Shown here in pieces: positions 25,554 to 33,989 of a DNA stretch of 50,142 nucleotides. This DNA is from Anaerolineales bacterium. Lineage in GTDB: Bacteria > Chloroflexota > Anaerolineae > Anaerolineales > RBG-16-64-43. Location: the NCBI GenBank assembly GCA_016928575.1, contig JAFGKK010000023.1, positions 1 through 50,142 on the forward strand, read 5' to 3'. The notes beneath the pieces were generated by a model, which saw only the letters and a list, made by a program, of their open reading frames with translations, was not told where the DNA came from and made no database searches. The translations under genes were made by a program, and so were the position numbers. Within the stretch, counting starts at the first letter, position 1. Every line of letters begins with the position of its first letter.

Positions 25554-26975
25554 TCAGGATCCCTGAAAGCGGAGGATGGTTCCGAGCGTCCGCAAGGCGA
25601 TTTTCATGTCGAGCATCAAGGACAAGTGGCGGATGTAGTACAGATCGTATTCCAGCTTGAGGGCGGTGTCTTCGACCGTGCGCACGTAGCCGAAATTCAC
25701 CTGCGACCAGCCCGTCAAGCCCGGCTGAACCAGCAGCCGGGCGCGGTAGAAGGGAATCTGTTTTTCCAATTGGGCGATCCACTCCGGCCGCTCGGGCCGC
25801 GGGCCGATCAGGCTCATGTCTCCGCGCAGGACGTTCCAGAACTGCGGAAACTCGTCCAGCCGGGTGCGCCGCATCCATTTGCCCACCCGCGTCGTCCGCG
25901 GATCCGCGGGCGACGCCCAGCGGGCTTCGCCGTCGGGCTCGGCGTGTTCCACCATCGTCCGGTATTTCCAAACCCCGATCGGATGCCCGCCCTTGCCCGA
26001 CCGTTCCTGGCGGTAGAGGATCGGGCCGCGCGTATCCAGCCGGATCAGCAGACCCAGCAGGGGAAACGTGGCGACGGTGAAGGCGAGGCCGACCAGCGCC
26101 GCGGCGACGTCGATCAGCCTTTTGAGCGGGCCGTAGAGGCTGTTGACCCGGACGCTGTCGAGGAACGACGTCAGCAGCCAATCCGCGCTGAGGTAGCCGA
26201 TCGGCACGCGTCCGAGCAGGGATTCGTAAAGGGCGGGCATGCGGATCACTTCCGCGCCGCGCTCCTGGCAGTCGAGAACCGCCTGAAACAATTCCGGGCG
26301 GATCCGGCCGGTGATGGCGAGAATCAGGACGGGAGCGCCCTGCATCCCGACCGCCTCCTGCAGAACCTCCCAACCGCCGAGGATCGGGACCCCCTTAACC
26401 TTGGTTCCGCGCTTCTGCGGATCGTCGTCGATCATCCCGCACACCCGGAAATGCCCGGGAACCTCCCGGGTCAGCACGCTCAGGATCATCGTCCCCGCCC
26501 GTCCGGCGCCGATGATCAGAACCGGCCGCTGCAGCATCGGCAGGGTGAACAAACGGATCGCCAGCATCCGCCAGCCGAATTCCAGCACGCTGACCGACCC
26601 CATAAACATCAGGATCGGAATGCGGGGAAGCGTATTGGCGTCGGCGAAAAAATACAGTCCGAGGTAGAGGAACAAAGAAACGCCCGTGGCCAGCGCCAGG
26701 CCCGAGATGGTGCGCTCGCTCGAAAAGGCGACGTGCGGATCGTACAGGTGAAAGATGAGGAAAAACCACGCCGGCCCAAGCAGCAGGAAGGGCGTGACAG
26801 GATCGCGCATCCGGAACAACGCCGTCAGACCCTGGACGGCCGGGTCGATCCAGGTCCATCCGATCCAGGAAACGCCGACGGCGAGAACGATGCAAAGCAG
26901 GTCGCCGGCGAACAGCAACGCCTGGCGTTCGGAAAGGGTGAGGCCGCTGCGCTGGACCGACGGTGCGTTCGCCAT
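25554..26975 (-). CDS. Polyprenyl glycosylphosphotransferase (WbaP/EpsL-like sugar transferase)
   Basis: A 473-residue initiating transferase that puts the first sugar-1-phosphate on undecaprenyl phosphate. Several membrane segments lie before about residue 150, a Rossmann-like CoA-binding segment (LIIGAGRAGT) at about 152-162, and a final membrane helix leads into the catalytic domain at about 285-473. Catalytic motifs KYRTM, TRLDEFPQFWNVLRGDMS and LIGPRPERP are intact. Next to it upstream is the epimerase (12-base gap) and downstream the GNAT gene (4 to 49 bases). The operon also has a WecA-like enzyme, so it holds two alternative initiators. Confidence 0.93.
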   Translation of the reverse strand: MANAPSVQRSGLTLSERQALLFAGDLLCIVLAVGVSWIGWTWIDPAVQGLTALFRMRDPVTPFLLLGPAWFFLIFHLYDPHVAFSSERTISGLALATGVSLFLYLGLYFFADANTLPRIPILMFMGSVSVLEFGWRMLAIRLFTLPMLQRPVLIIGAGRAGTMILSVLTREVPGHFRVCGMIDDDPQKRGTKVKGVPILGGWEVLQEAVGMQGAPVLILAITGRIRPELFQAVLDCQERGAEVIRMPALYESLLGRVPIGYLSADWLLTSFLDSVRVNSLYGPLKRLIDVAAALVGLAFTVATFPLLGLLIRLDTRGPILYRQERSGKGGHPIGVWKYRTMVEHAEPDGEARWASPADPRTTRVGKWMRRTRLDEFPQFWNVLRGDMSLIGPRPERPEWIAQLEKQIPFYRARLLVQPGLTGWSQVNFGYVRTVEDTALKLEYDLYYIRHLSLMLDMKIALRTLGTILRFQGS

Positions 26976-26987
26976 GGAAGCCGCCGG

Positions 26988-27962
26988 TCAGGCTTTGGGC
27001 TGCCGGCGGAAAAAACCGATGATTTCGTCGAGGGTCTGCGCGAGCGAGATCTCCGGCTTCCATCCGGTGACGCGCCGGATCTTTTGGATGTCGGGAACGC
27101 GCTGGCGCATATCCTCGAATCCGCCGTCGTAAGCCTGCTGGTAGGATATGTGTTTAATCTCGGAGGAGGATCCGGTCAGCTTTTTGACCGTCTCGGCCAG
27201 CGCGCGCACGCCGATCTCCTCGGTCGATCCGATGTTGAACACCTGTCCTTCCGCCGCCGGATTCTCGATCAGCAGCAGAATCGCCCGGACCACGTCGCGC
27301 ACGTTGCAGAAGCAGCGGGATTGCAGACCGTCGTCGTAGACGGTGATGGGCTCCCCCGCCAGCGCCTGGCGGACGAAGCGCGGAATGACCATCCCGTACT
27401 GGGCGCTCTGCCGCGGGCCGACGGTGTTGAAGAACCGCCCGATCACCACCGGCAGGTTTTGCGAGCGGTGATAGGCGAGCGCCAGAAACTCGTCCAGCGC
27501 CTTCGAAGTGGCGTAGGCCCAGCGGGTGACCGTCGTCGCGCCGAACACGCCGTCGTCGTCCTCACGGAAGGGCACCTTGTTGTTCTTGCCGTAGACCTCG
27601 GAGGACGAAGCCAGAAACACCTTCCGCCGATACCGGCGGGCGACCCGCAGGACCGCCTCGCTGCCCATCACGTTGGTTTCGATGGTCCGGACCGGATCAT
27701 TGACGATCAGCTGGACCCCCACCGCCGCGGCCAGGTGGAGGATCCGGTCGCACTCGCTCCCCAGGCGGTCCATCACCGTTTCGTTGGTGATCGTCTCGAG
27801 CGCGAAGGAGAATCCGGGGTTTTTCGTCAGCGGTTCGATATTCTCGAAGCGGCCGGTGGAGAGGTCGTCGATGACGGTGACCTCCTCCCCCCGCTCGAGC
27901 AGGGCTTCGGCCAGGTGGCTGCCGATGAACCCGGCGCCGCCGGTGATCAACGTATGGGTCAT
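26988..27962 (-). CDS. NAD-dependent sugar-nucleotide epimerase/dehydratase
   Basis: A 324-residue extended SDR. The nucleotide loop is TGGAGFIGSH at residues 7-16, the active-site serine lies in ASSSEVYG and the Tyr-Lys pair is YATSK. The segments GRFFNTVGPRQS and VYDDGLQSRCFCNVRDVVRA place it in the UDP-hexose epimerase/UDP-glucuronate decarboxylase/dTDP-glucose dehydratase set, without fixing the substrate. ATG at 27962 overlaps the preceding stop by four bases (ATGA). It would produce a nucleotide sugar for the surface glycan. Length and motifs are normal. Confidence 0.92.
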   Translation of the reverse strand: MTHTLITGGAGFIGSHLAEALLERGEEVTVIDDLSTGRFENIEPLTKNPGFSFALETITNETVMDRLGSECDRILHLAAAVGVQLIVNDPVRTIETNVMGSEAVLRVARRYRRKVFLASSSEVYGKNNKVPFREDDDGVFGATTVTRWAYATSKALDEFLALAYHRSQNLPVVIGRFFNTVGPRQSAQYGMVIPRFVRQALAGEPITVYDDGLQSRCFCNVRDVVRAILLLIENPAAEGQVFNIGSTEEIGVRALAETVKKLTGSSSEIKHISYQQAYDGGFEDMRQRVPDIQKIRRVTGWKPEISLAQTLDEIIGFFRRQPKA

Positions 27963-29473
27963 GAGGGCTTGTCCTTTCGACGAACGCCGAGCATGGTTTC
28001 TTCCAGCGCCCGGGCCAGGGCCGGCGGATCCGCCCACGCCCCCTCGGCCGTGGGCGCGCCGCAGGCGAGCTCCGCGCCGGGAGCGGCCAGCAGGCGGCCG
28101 GAGAATTCGGCCGCTCCCTTGCGGATCTCCTCCGGCCAACCGGCGCCCCGGCAAAAAACGATCAGATGCGCTTCGCGGAACAATTCGCCGACCTTCTGCG
28201 TCTCGAGTCCGTCCGGAAACGGCAACAGCTTCCCCGCCAGGCGAAACAAGCGATGCCAATCCTGCGGCTGTCCGATCGCTTCGCCGATCCCGGAATCCAT
28301 CCACGCCGCGAAGGCTTCCCCTTCCAGCGCCAGGGCCCGCAAGTACGCCTTCAGCGCCGAACGGGAGGCGCGGGGCGAGGCCGCGACGACCAGGTTTTCC
28401 GAAAGCATCCGCGCGGCTTTAACCGCGGCGACTCCCTGCTCGTCCTCCGCCAGGATCAGGATCAGCGGATTGTTGAGCGGGATCGGCCGCGCCCGCTCCA
28501 GCACCGCCAGGCCGATTAATCCCGCAACCAGCAATCCGGCAAACATCAGGACGGCCGTTTCCGGCCGGGAGCGGGTCATCAAAACGGCCAGGATCCCGAG
28601 CAGTCCGGCGGCCAGATACATGGAAAAAACCGCGCGGTTGATCCCCAGGCCGAGCCGCGCCAACCGGTGCGAGGTGTGGTCCGTTCCGCCCCGGGAAACC
28701 GGCCGCCGGTTGAACAGCCGTGAAAAAGTGACCAGCGTGGTGTCGAAGATGGGCAAGCCCAGGACAACGATCGGCGCCATCCAGGTCGATCCCAAGGGAA
28801 GGTTGGTCGGCGAGTATTCGACGCCGATCACCGCCAGCAGGAACCCGAGCAGCAGCGAGCCGGTGTCGCCCATGAAGATCATCGCCGGGGAGATGTTGTA
28901 GTAGAGGAATCCCAGCGAGGCGCCGGTGACCGCCGCCGCCAGGCTCGCCACCAAACCCTGGCGGGCCGAGGCGGCCAGGATGGTGAAGAAGAGCGCGGCG
29001 ACGGAGCAGATCCCCGCCGCCAGTCCGTCCATGTTGTCCATCAGGTTGATGGCGTTGGTGATGCCCACGAACCAGAAAAGGGTGACCGCGAAGTTGACGG
29101 CGGGGAAGGGGGTGATCCGCACCTGGATCCCGGCCGCCGCCGCCAGCACCGCGGCGGCGATCTGCGCCAGCAGTTTCACCCGCGGCGAAACCCCCCGGCG
29201 GTCGTCCCACAGGCCCACCAGCATCAGCAGGGTTGCCCCGACCGCCACCGCCGCCATCGGGACCACCTCGGTGGAGAAGTCGACCCGCAGCAAGACCGCG
29301 CACAGCGCGAGGTAGATCGCCAGGCCCCCCAACAGCGGCATCGGGCGCACGTGCATCTTGTGCGGCTTGGGGGCGTCGACGAAACCCGTGCGGAACGCAA
29401 CCCGGCCGATCACCGGCGTGGCGACGAAGGCGGCCAGAAAGGAAAAGATAATGAGGGGAAGGTAGGCGTCCAT
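27959..29473 (-). CDS. WecA/TagO-like undecaprenyl-phosphate GlcNAc-1-phosphate transferase with C-terminal extension
   Basis: A 504-residue protein whose first 345 residues are a WecA/MraY-type phosphosugar transferase with about ten membrane segments. Motifs seen: WDDRRG at 89-94, NLMDNMDG at 143-150, FMGDTGS at 200-206 and HTSHRL at 266-271. These enzymes start lipid-linked glycans such as O-antigen or teichoic-acid linkage units. The last 160 residues are an extra soluble domain (ILILAEDEQGVAAVKAARML onwards), not part of the usual family. The ATG at 29473 lies 7 bases after the stop of the upstream GT4 gene. Confidence 0.93.
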   Translation of the reverse strand: MDAYLPLIIFSFLAAFVATPVIGRVAFRTGFVDAPKPHKMHVRPMPLLGGLAIYLALCAVLLRVDFSTEVVPMAAVAVGATLLMLVGLWDDRRGVSPRVKLLAQIAAAVLAAAAGIQVRITPFPAVNFAVTLFWFVGITNAINLMDNMDGLAAGICSVAALFFTILAASARQGLVASLAAAVTGASLGFLYYNISPAMIFMGDTGSLLLGFLLAVIGVEYSPTNLPLGSTWMAPIVVLGLPIFDTTLVTFSRLFNRRPVSRGGTDHTSHRLARLGLGINRAVFSMYLAAGLLGILAVLMTRSRPETAVLMFAGLLVAGLIGLAVLERARPIPLNNPLILILAEDEQGVAAVKAARMLSENLVVAASPRASRSALKAYLRALALEGEAFAAWMDSGIGEAIGQPQDWHRLFRLAGKLLPFPDGLETQKVGELFREAHLIVFCRGAGWPEEIRKGAAEFSGRLLAAPGAELACGAPTAEGAWADPPALARALEETMLGVRRKDKPS

Positions 29474-29480
29474 CCGCTGG

Positions 29481-30674
29481 TCACCGCGGGCCGGGCGCGC
29501 CCGCTTTGCCGCGGGCGAGCGCCTCGTACAGCGCGGCCATGGCGGAAAGCATCCGCTCACGGCCGAAACGTTCCTCCACTTCCCGGCGGGCGAGCACGCG
29601 CATCCGCTCCGTCGGTTCTTTTTCCGCAAGGGCCTCGCGCCAGGCCCGGACCGCAGCACCGGCGTCGCCGGCCGGGAAGAGCCGTCCGGTCAATCCGTCC
29701 CGGACGACGTCCGGCACGCCTCCCACCGCCGCGGCCGCCACCGGCACGCCGGCGGCCATGGCTTCGATCACCGCCACGGGGGTGCCCTCGTTTGCGGAAG
29801 TCAGCGCGAGCAGATCCAGTCCGGCATAGACCGGAACCATGTCTTTTCGCCATCCCAGGAAATGCACGCGCTCCCGGATCCCCAATTCGAAAGCGTATTG
29901 CCCGAGCGGCTCCCGCATTTCGCCGTCCCCGACGATGATAAACCGGGCCGGGACCCCCGAGTTTACCATGCTTCGCGCCGCCTCCAAAAAAAGGCGGTGA
30001 TTCTTGATCGGCACCAGCCGGCCGACGATCCCGATCAGTTTTTCTTCGGCGCCGATTCCCAATTCCGACCGCAATTCGCCGCGGCGCGGATCGCACCCGA
30101 GCAGGGGTTTGAGGTCCATTCCAAGCGGGATGATCTCAATCTTGGCCGGATCGGCGACGCCCATCTCCGCCAGATCGGCCTTCAGCGCCGGGCTGAGGGT
30201 GACGATCCGGTCGCTGATCCGCGTCAATCCGCGTTCCACCGAGCGGAAAAAGACCTCAACCGGCCGGGGAAAATATCCGCGCAGGACGTGTCCGTGAAAT
30301 GTGTGGATAACGGCCGGGACCCCGGCGCAGCGGGCCGCCGCCCGCCCGAGCGCTCCGGCTTTGGCCGTGTGGGTGTGGACCACGTCGGGCTTCCACGACC
30401 GGAACAGGCGCAGGAGTTGGACGAACGCGGCCAGATCGGCGGGTCCGAGGCGGGGGGAAAGGGCGGAGAGGATTTCCGGTTTGACGCCTCGTTCGGCGGC
30501 CAGGTAATGCATCCCGGCCTCGCCGCGCCCCTCGCGCCCGGAAACCAGCCGAACTTCAAAGCGGCCGCGGGGAAGCCCAGCCGCCAACTCGATCACGTGC
30601 GTGGCCGGCCCACCGACGTTCAGTCGCGCGATGACGAGGACGATCCGCAGGGGGCGTTCGGGTTTTTTGTCCAT
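29481..30674 (-). CDS. Glycosyltransferase family 4
   Basis: A 397-residue GT-B fold enzyme. The N-terminal half has a donor-less Rossmann opening VIARLNVGGPATHVIELAAG and the C-terminal half the retaining EX7E site (ANEGTPVAVIEAMAAGVPV). It first fits the GT4 mannosyl/N-acetylglucosaminyl transferase group. The ATG at 30674 lacks a strong ribosome-binding site, but a TATAAT at 30696-30701 is 21 bases upstream. It heads the operon with the initiating transferase and epimerase. Confidence 0.92.
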   Translation of the reverse strand: MDKKPERPLRIVLVIARLNVGGPATHVIELAAGLPRGRFEVRLVSGREGRGEAGMHYLAAERGVKPEILSALSPRLGPADLAAFVQLLRLFRSWKPDVVHTHTAKAGALGRAAARCAGVPAVIHTFHGHVLRGYFPRPVEVFFRSVERGLTRISDRIVTLSPALKADLAEMGVADPAKIEIIPLGMDLKPLLGCDPRRGELRSELGIGAEEKLIGIVGRLVPIKNHRLFLEAARSMVNSGVPARFIIVGDGEMREPLGQYAFELGIRERVHFLGWRKDMVPVYAGLDLLALTSANEGTPVAVIEAMAAGVPVAAAAVGGVPDVVRDGLTGRLFPAGDAGAAVRAWREALAEKEPTERMRVLARREVEERFGRERMLSAMAALYEALARGKAGAPGPR

Positions 30675-30695
30675 TGGAGCCGGAGTCCGGGGATG

Positions 30696-30701
30696 ATTAT
30701 A
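30696..30701 (-). promoter_or_regulatory. -10 box for the 30.7-24.1 kb polysaccharide operon
   Basis: TATAAT in TTGGTATATAATC, 21 bases before the ATG at 30674. No -35 matches consensus, so either an activator is needed or the box is fortuitous. Confidence 0.4.
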
Positions 30702-31135
30702 TACCAAGGACGGGGCGCCTTTTTGGAGAATAGGCGGCGCTTCCGCCGCCCTTCCGGGAAGATCAGCCAAGGGCAGGCTCCGGGACATTAATAGGTGATT
30801 CACCGGGGAGGTATTCCCAACCCCCTACCGTCTGAAGAGAAATAATATGAGAACCGTGACTAATACCCATTAATATCTTGGCCGGAAAAAGTCCCCCGCC
30901 TTCTTGATAACCCCGCGGACTTCCGATTCGGCAAGGACGTATGCTTCTTTCGGATTCATCACCACCATTGTGTCTTATGATTAATGAGATGAATAAGGTC
31001 GGCTGTTTCCTTCCTTATATGATATGCGACTCTGAAAAAATGGTTGTGAACGGTTATAGTTATTCTTTCTCTTTTGTATCTTCTCAGCCCGCTTCATGGA
31101 TGGGAAGAAGCGTAGAAAAACAAGCCCCGATATTA

Positions 31136-31220
31136 CCCCCTCATCCCATCCTCCCGTCACTGTCCCGAGCGCAGCAAGGGACAGCGATGGACGGCGACGG
31201 GAGGGCGGATGAGGGAGAGG
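31136..31220. repeat. Palindromic intergenic repeat
   Basis: CCCTCATCC, CCTCCCGTC and TGTCCC are mirrored by GGGACA, GACGGGAGG and GGATGAGGG around a centre near 31174, so the 85 bases fold as a long hairpin. The pattern is like the elements at 41.7-42.2 kb. No coding capacity. Confidence 0.6.
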
Positions 31221-31512
31221 CTGAGTAGATACTTTCTTTTACCAATTGATTCAGGACTTGATTTGTGAATTTACCATTCCTCAATTTTCCCATCATCATT
31301 TTGCTTCGTTTACCACGGGATACCTTATTGTTAAAGCGGGGGGAAAGCAATAATACCCAGCCGCACTTGCGAAATGGGGCTTGCATTCATGTTGGTTGGC
31401 GGGCACGATCGCGATTCAGATAAACCTCTCTTCTCACGACGTTTTTGGCTGGCCTCCAAGACAGGTATGGGCGAGCCGAAGTGCAAGATCTTCACTCTTT
31501 ATAGTGGATGGT

Positions 31513-33210
31513 TTATGCCGCCGGAACACGATACAAGCGAATCACTGGCCCTACTCGAATCCAACCCAGCAAATCCATCTTTTCCATTGGCGTTCGGTTT
31601 TCGATGCTTTGCTCGCAGCTTTCCGATCGAAACGGCGAAAAGACTTGAACAAGTTGCAGCTCAGTGCGGGTTTGGTCATCTATCACGGGGAACTCAATGA
31701 CACTGTCCACGCCGTAACGGCTGGATCCCTGGCAATAATCGTTTTCGATCACATATTCAATGTCATTCGCCCGGACGAAATTCCACCATGTCGCGTGATC
31801 CGTGATTTGGGATTGGAACTCCGCGCCGAAAAGATCATACTCAGGCTGGTGGAAAAGGTCCGGATGCGACAACCTATACGCGTAACTGGGCGGGAGGGTC
31901 GTCAGCGTTTGCATCCGCTGGATACTGGTCGCGTTACGCGCCAGCGGCACGCTGAAGGTAAAAGGCTCACCGATCAAGATGCGGGAATTTTCCGGGATGT
32001 GCTGGATAATATACTCGTATGCCGCAGATCGCGTATTTGGAGCAGCCATGGCGCTGTCTATCAATAGGCATTCGCCAAGGGCCAATACCAGTGCAATTGA
32101 GCCTACACTGACGGCAATCCAGCGTTGCTTCCGCCGTTCGTACTGCGACCAAGTCCATATGGCATAGGCGCCAAGTATCGCCACCGGGAAGGCGGTCGCC
32201 AGCCAGAATGTGATTCGCGGTCCCGGCGCGGGCATCATGCTAAACGAGAATAAAATCAGGAAAACGGCGAGAACTAGCGGTTCAAGTCTGCGACGCAGGA
32301 TTGCCAGTGCCGTTCCGGCGAGGGATAGCAATGCAAGATAAGGCCGCATCGGGATTAATGGCAGCAGAGCGTTGGCCTTGATGTTTTCAATTCGCTCTGC
32401 GAGGGTGTTCGTAGTACTGAACCGCTCGCTGAAAATAAAACCGATGTCGCTGAGAACCGCGTCCGTATCCAGGATAATGTAAGGGTTTAAAATTAGGTGG
32501 CTTACGACAAACGCCAGCAAAGCCCACAACCAGTGTGTTGCCAAGAATGAGATCGGACGCCCGGGCTGCCGCCACCAATAGATTATATGGGCCAGTACCA
32601 GTGCGATACCAACGACAACCGTTTGCAGATGGCCTAGCATGGCGATTGTCAGTCCGATTCCACCCAGGATATAGGACCAGCGTGTGCCGCGCCGAGCCAT
32701 ATACACGGACGCCGTCAGGGTTATCGTGACACCCAGGAGTCCCATGTTGTCTGAAAGCGAATAATGAGCCAGATACGCAGCGAAAGGTTGGACGCCCATA
32801 AACAGCCCGGCGAGCAATCCACCCCCGTCATTACCAGTCAGTTCTCGGCCCGTCAAATAGGCTAAAAACACGCCCGCCAGCGTCAAGAAAACCGTCATAA
32901 TGCGCACCACCAGAATAAAATATTCCCGGTGGGTGAAATACAGCGCTTCAAAATCCGCAGTCGAGAATCCGGGATTTGTTAATTTAAGCGCCGCATAATA
33001 CGGGCCTAGAGCCGACCATTGCATGATATCCCAGCCCGCACGAATGTAGGCATAATCGGGCGGAGCACCCGACGCGATTCTCAATGAAGCCGAGATGCCC
33101 GAACTCTCGTCCGTCACCTGCCCGTGGGGCAACCCATTGTCAAGGCCCCACAGCCGCAGCCCAAGTGCCAACAGCAGGATCAAGAACAACAGACTTCGTT
33201 TTAAGATCAT
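31513..33210 (-). CDS. GT-C/GT39-like membrane glycosyltransferase, lower GC than neighbours
   Basis: A 565-residue protein with about 11-12 membrane segments and a periplasmic C-terminal domain (about 420-565). The first outside loop carries TDESSGI (D34, E35), the acidic pair of polyprenol-dependent GT-C enzymes, and LFLILLLALGLRLWGLDNGLP is its typical first helix. GC content is roughly 50 percent against about 65-70 percent in the flanking glycosyltransferase genes, and it is the only gene in AT-rich DNA between 30.7 and 34.0 kb. A TTG start at 33258 is possible, but ATG at 33210 keeps the first helix at the N-terminus. It looks like a recent arrival. Confidence 0.88.
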   Translation of the reverse strand: MILKRSLLFLILLLALGLRLWGLDNGLPHGQVTDESSGISASLRIASGAPPDYAYIRAGWDIMQWSALGPYYAALKLTNPGFSTADFEALYFTHREYFILVVRIMTVFLTLAGVFLAYLTGRELTGNDGGGLLAGLFMGVQPFAAYLAHYSLSDNMGLLGVTITLTASVYMARRGTRWSYILGGIGLTIAMLGHLQTVVVGIALVLAHIIYWWRQPGRPISFLATHWLWALLAFVVSHLILNPYIILDTDAVLSDIGFIFSERFSTTNTLAERIENIKANALLPLIPMRPYLALLSLAGTALAILRRRLEPLVLAVFLILFSFSMMPAPGPRITFWLATAFPVAILGAYAIWTWSQYERRKQRWIAVSVGSIALVLALGECLLIDSAMAAPNTRSAAYEYIIQHIPENSRILIGEPFTFSVPLARNATSIQRMQTLTTLPPSYAYRLSHPDLFHQPEYDLFGAEFQSQITDHATWWNFVRANDIEYVIENDYCQGSSRYGVDSVIEFPVIDDQTRTELQLVQVFSPFRSESCEQSIENRTPMEKMDLLGWIRVGPVIRLYRVPAA

Positions 33211-33264
33211 TTCAATTAGTTTTACGCTATGGAGACGGTGTAATTTGTGAGGTGCCAAGGTGCG

Positions 33265-33273
33265 ATTATATCA
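33265..33273 (-). promoter_or_regulatory. Extended -10 promoter of the lower-GC glycosyltransferase
   Basis: TGATATAAT on the minus strand is a perfect extended -10 (TGnTATAAT) with expected start near 33258 and a leader of about 48 bases to the ATG at 33210. No -35 of note, as usual for extended -10 promoters. Confidence 0.5.
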
Positions 33274-33700
33274 TGCTCATGGACCCAGCGGACGGCGATG
33301 GATTGGTGCCGCCGGCAGCGCAGATGAGTGCAAGTGTTTTGCATCACTTCCACGAGCAACCGCCGCCGTGAATGACGCTACGATTTCGCTTACAGGCCCT
33401 GGTTTACCAATCCCTCCGTGTCTACTTCGGTACTCTGCACGGATGTGAAAACCAAAATAAATTCGTTTTAGCGGGGACTGAGTCATTCTTGGACTTTGCG
33501 GAGGGAATAAACCGGACGCGAATCCACAATCATCAACAATAGGCCACAATAATAAGTCTGAGCCGGAATTCGACTGAGTCTTCTATAGTAAATATATCCA
33601 CATTCCGAAACCTGAAAAATAAATTCAAAATCCGGATGGGTGAAACGCCCCAAAATAAAAAGGGGGGAGCATTATCGGTCTGACGGAATGCGCCATGCCC

Positions 33701-33790
33701 TTAATGATACGACGCCATGAACACCGCGGTCGTGAGCACGATTCCACGGGGGCGAAGTATCCGCAATATGCTTCTGCCGCCAGAAATTAA
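33701..33790 (-). pseudogene. Possible remnant of a SAM-dependent methyltransferase
   Basis: One minus-strand frame reads GGRSILRILRPRGIVLTTA and VFMASYH before a stop. This looks like the segment of class I methyltransferases around the conserved LKPGG turn, with Arg replacing the first Gly. Only about 30 codons survive. Low confidence; a search could easily refute it. Confidence 0.3.
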
Positions 33791-33989
33791 TTGGCTACAT
33801 ACTCCTTAACCTGAATGCACAGAACTGCACCGGTGGTCAATCTATTTTATTACAAACTCAAAGAGCCGCATCTCGTTAGGACAGCGCGGTGAAGTTCCAA
33901 TATCGAGAAAATCGTACGCATCTCGAAAAGTCTCTTCCACGGATTGCGCAAAGGGGTATTCATACTTCGCCCTATGTAGATCTTCCATC

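Larger units (their letters stand above)
30675..31512. other. AT-richer intergenic region
   Basis: Apart from the promoter above and the repeat at 31136-31220, no gene is recognised. On the minus strand a 29-codon frame (30959 down to 30870) opens ATGAATCCGAAAGAAGC and ends FFRPRY, preceded by GGTGGTG. Its residues look protein-like, so it may be a gene remnant or a very small gene. Confidence in it is very low. Confidence 0.4.
33211..33989. other. AT-rich intergenic region
   Basis: No intact gene in about 780 bases. It contains the promoter at 33265-33273 and a possible methyltransferase remnant at 33701-33790. Low GC and the lack of coding suggest decayed or acquired DNA. Confidence 0.5.

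Noticed and set aside
25443-28901. 1152-codon plus-strand open frame
   Set aside because: It spans opposite several well-supported minus-strand genes, with shadow composition. No real motif is seen.
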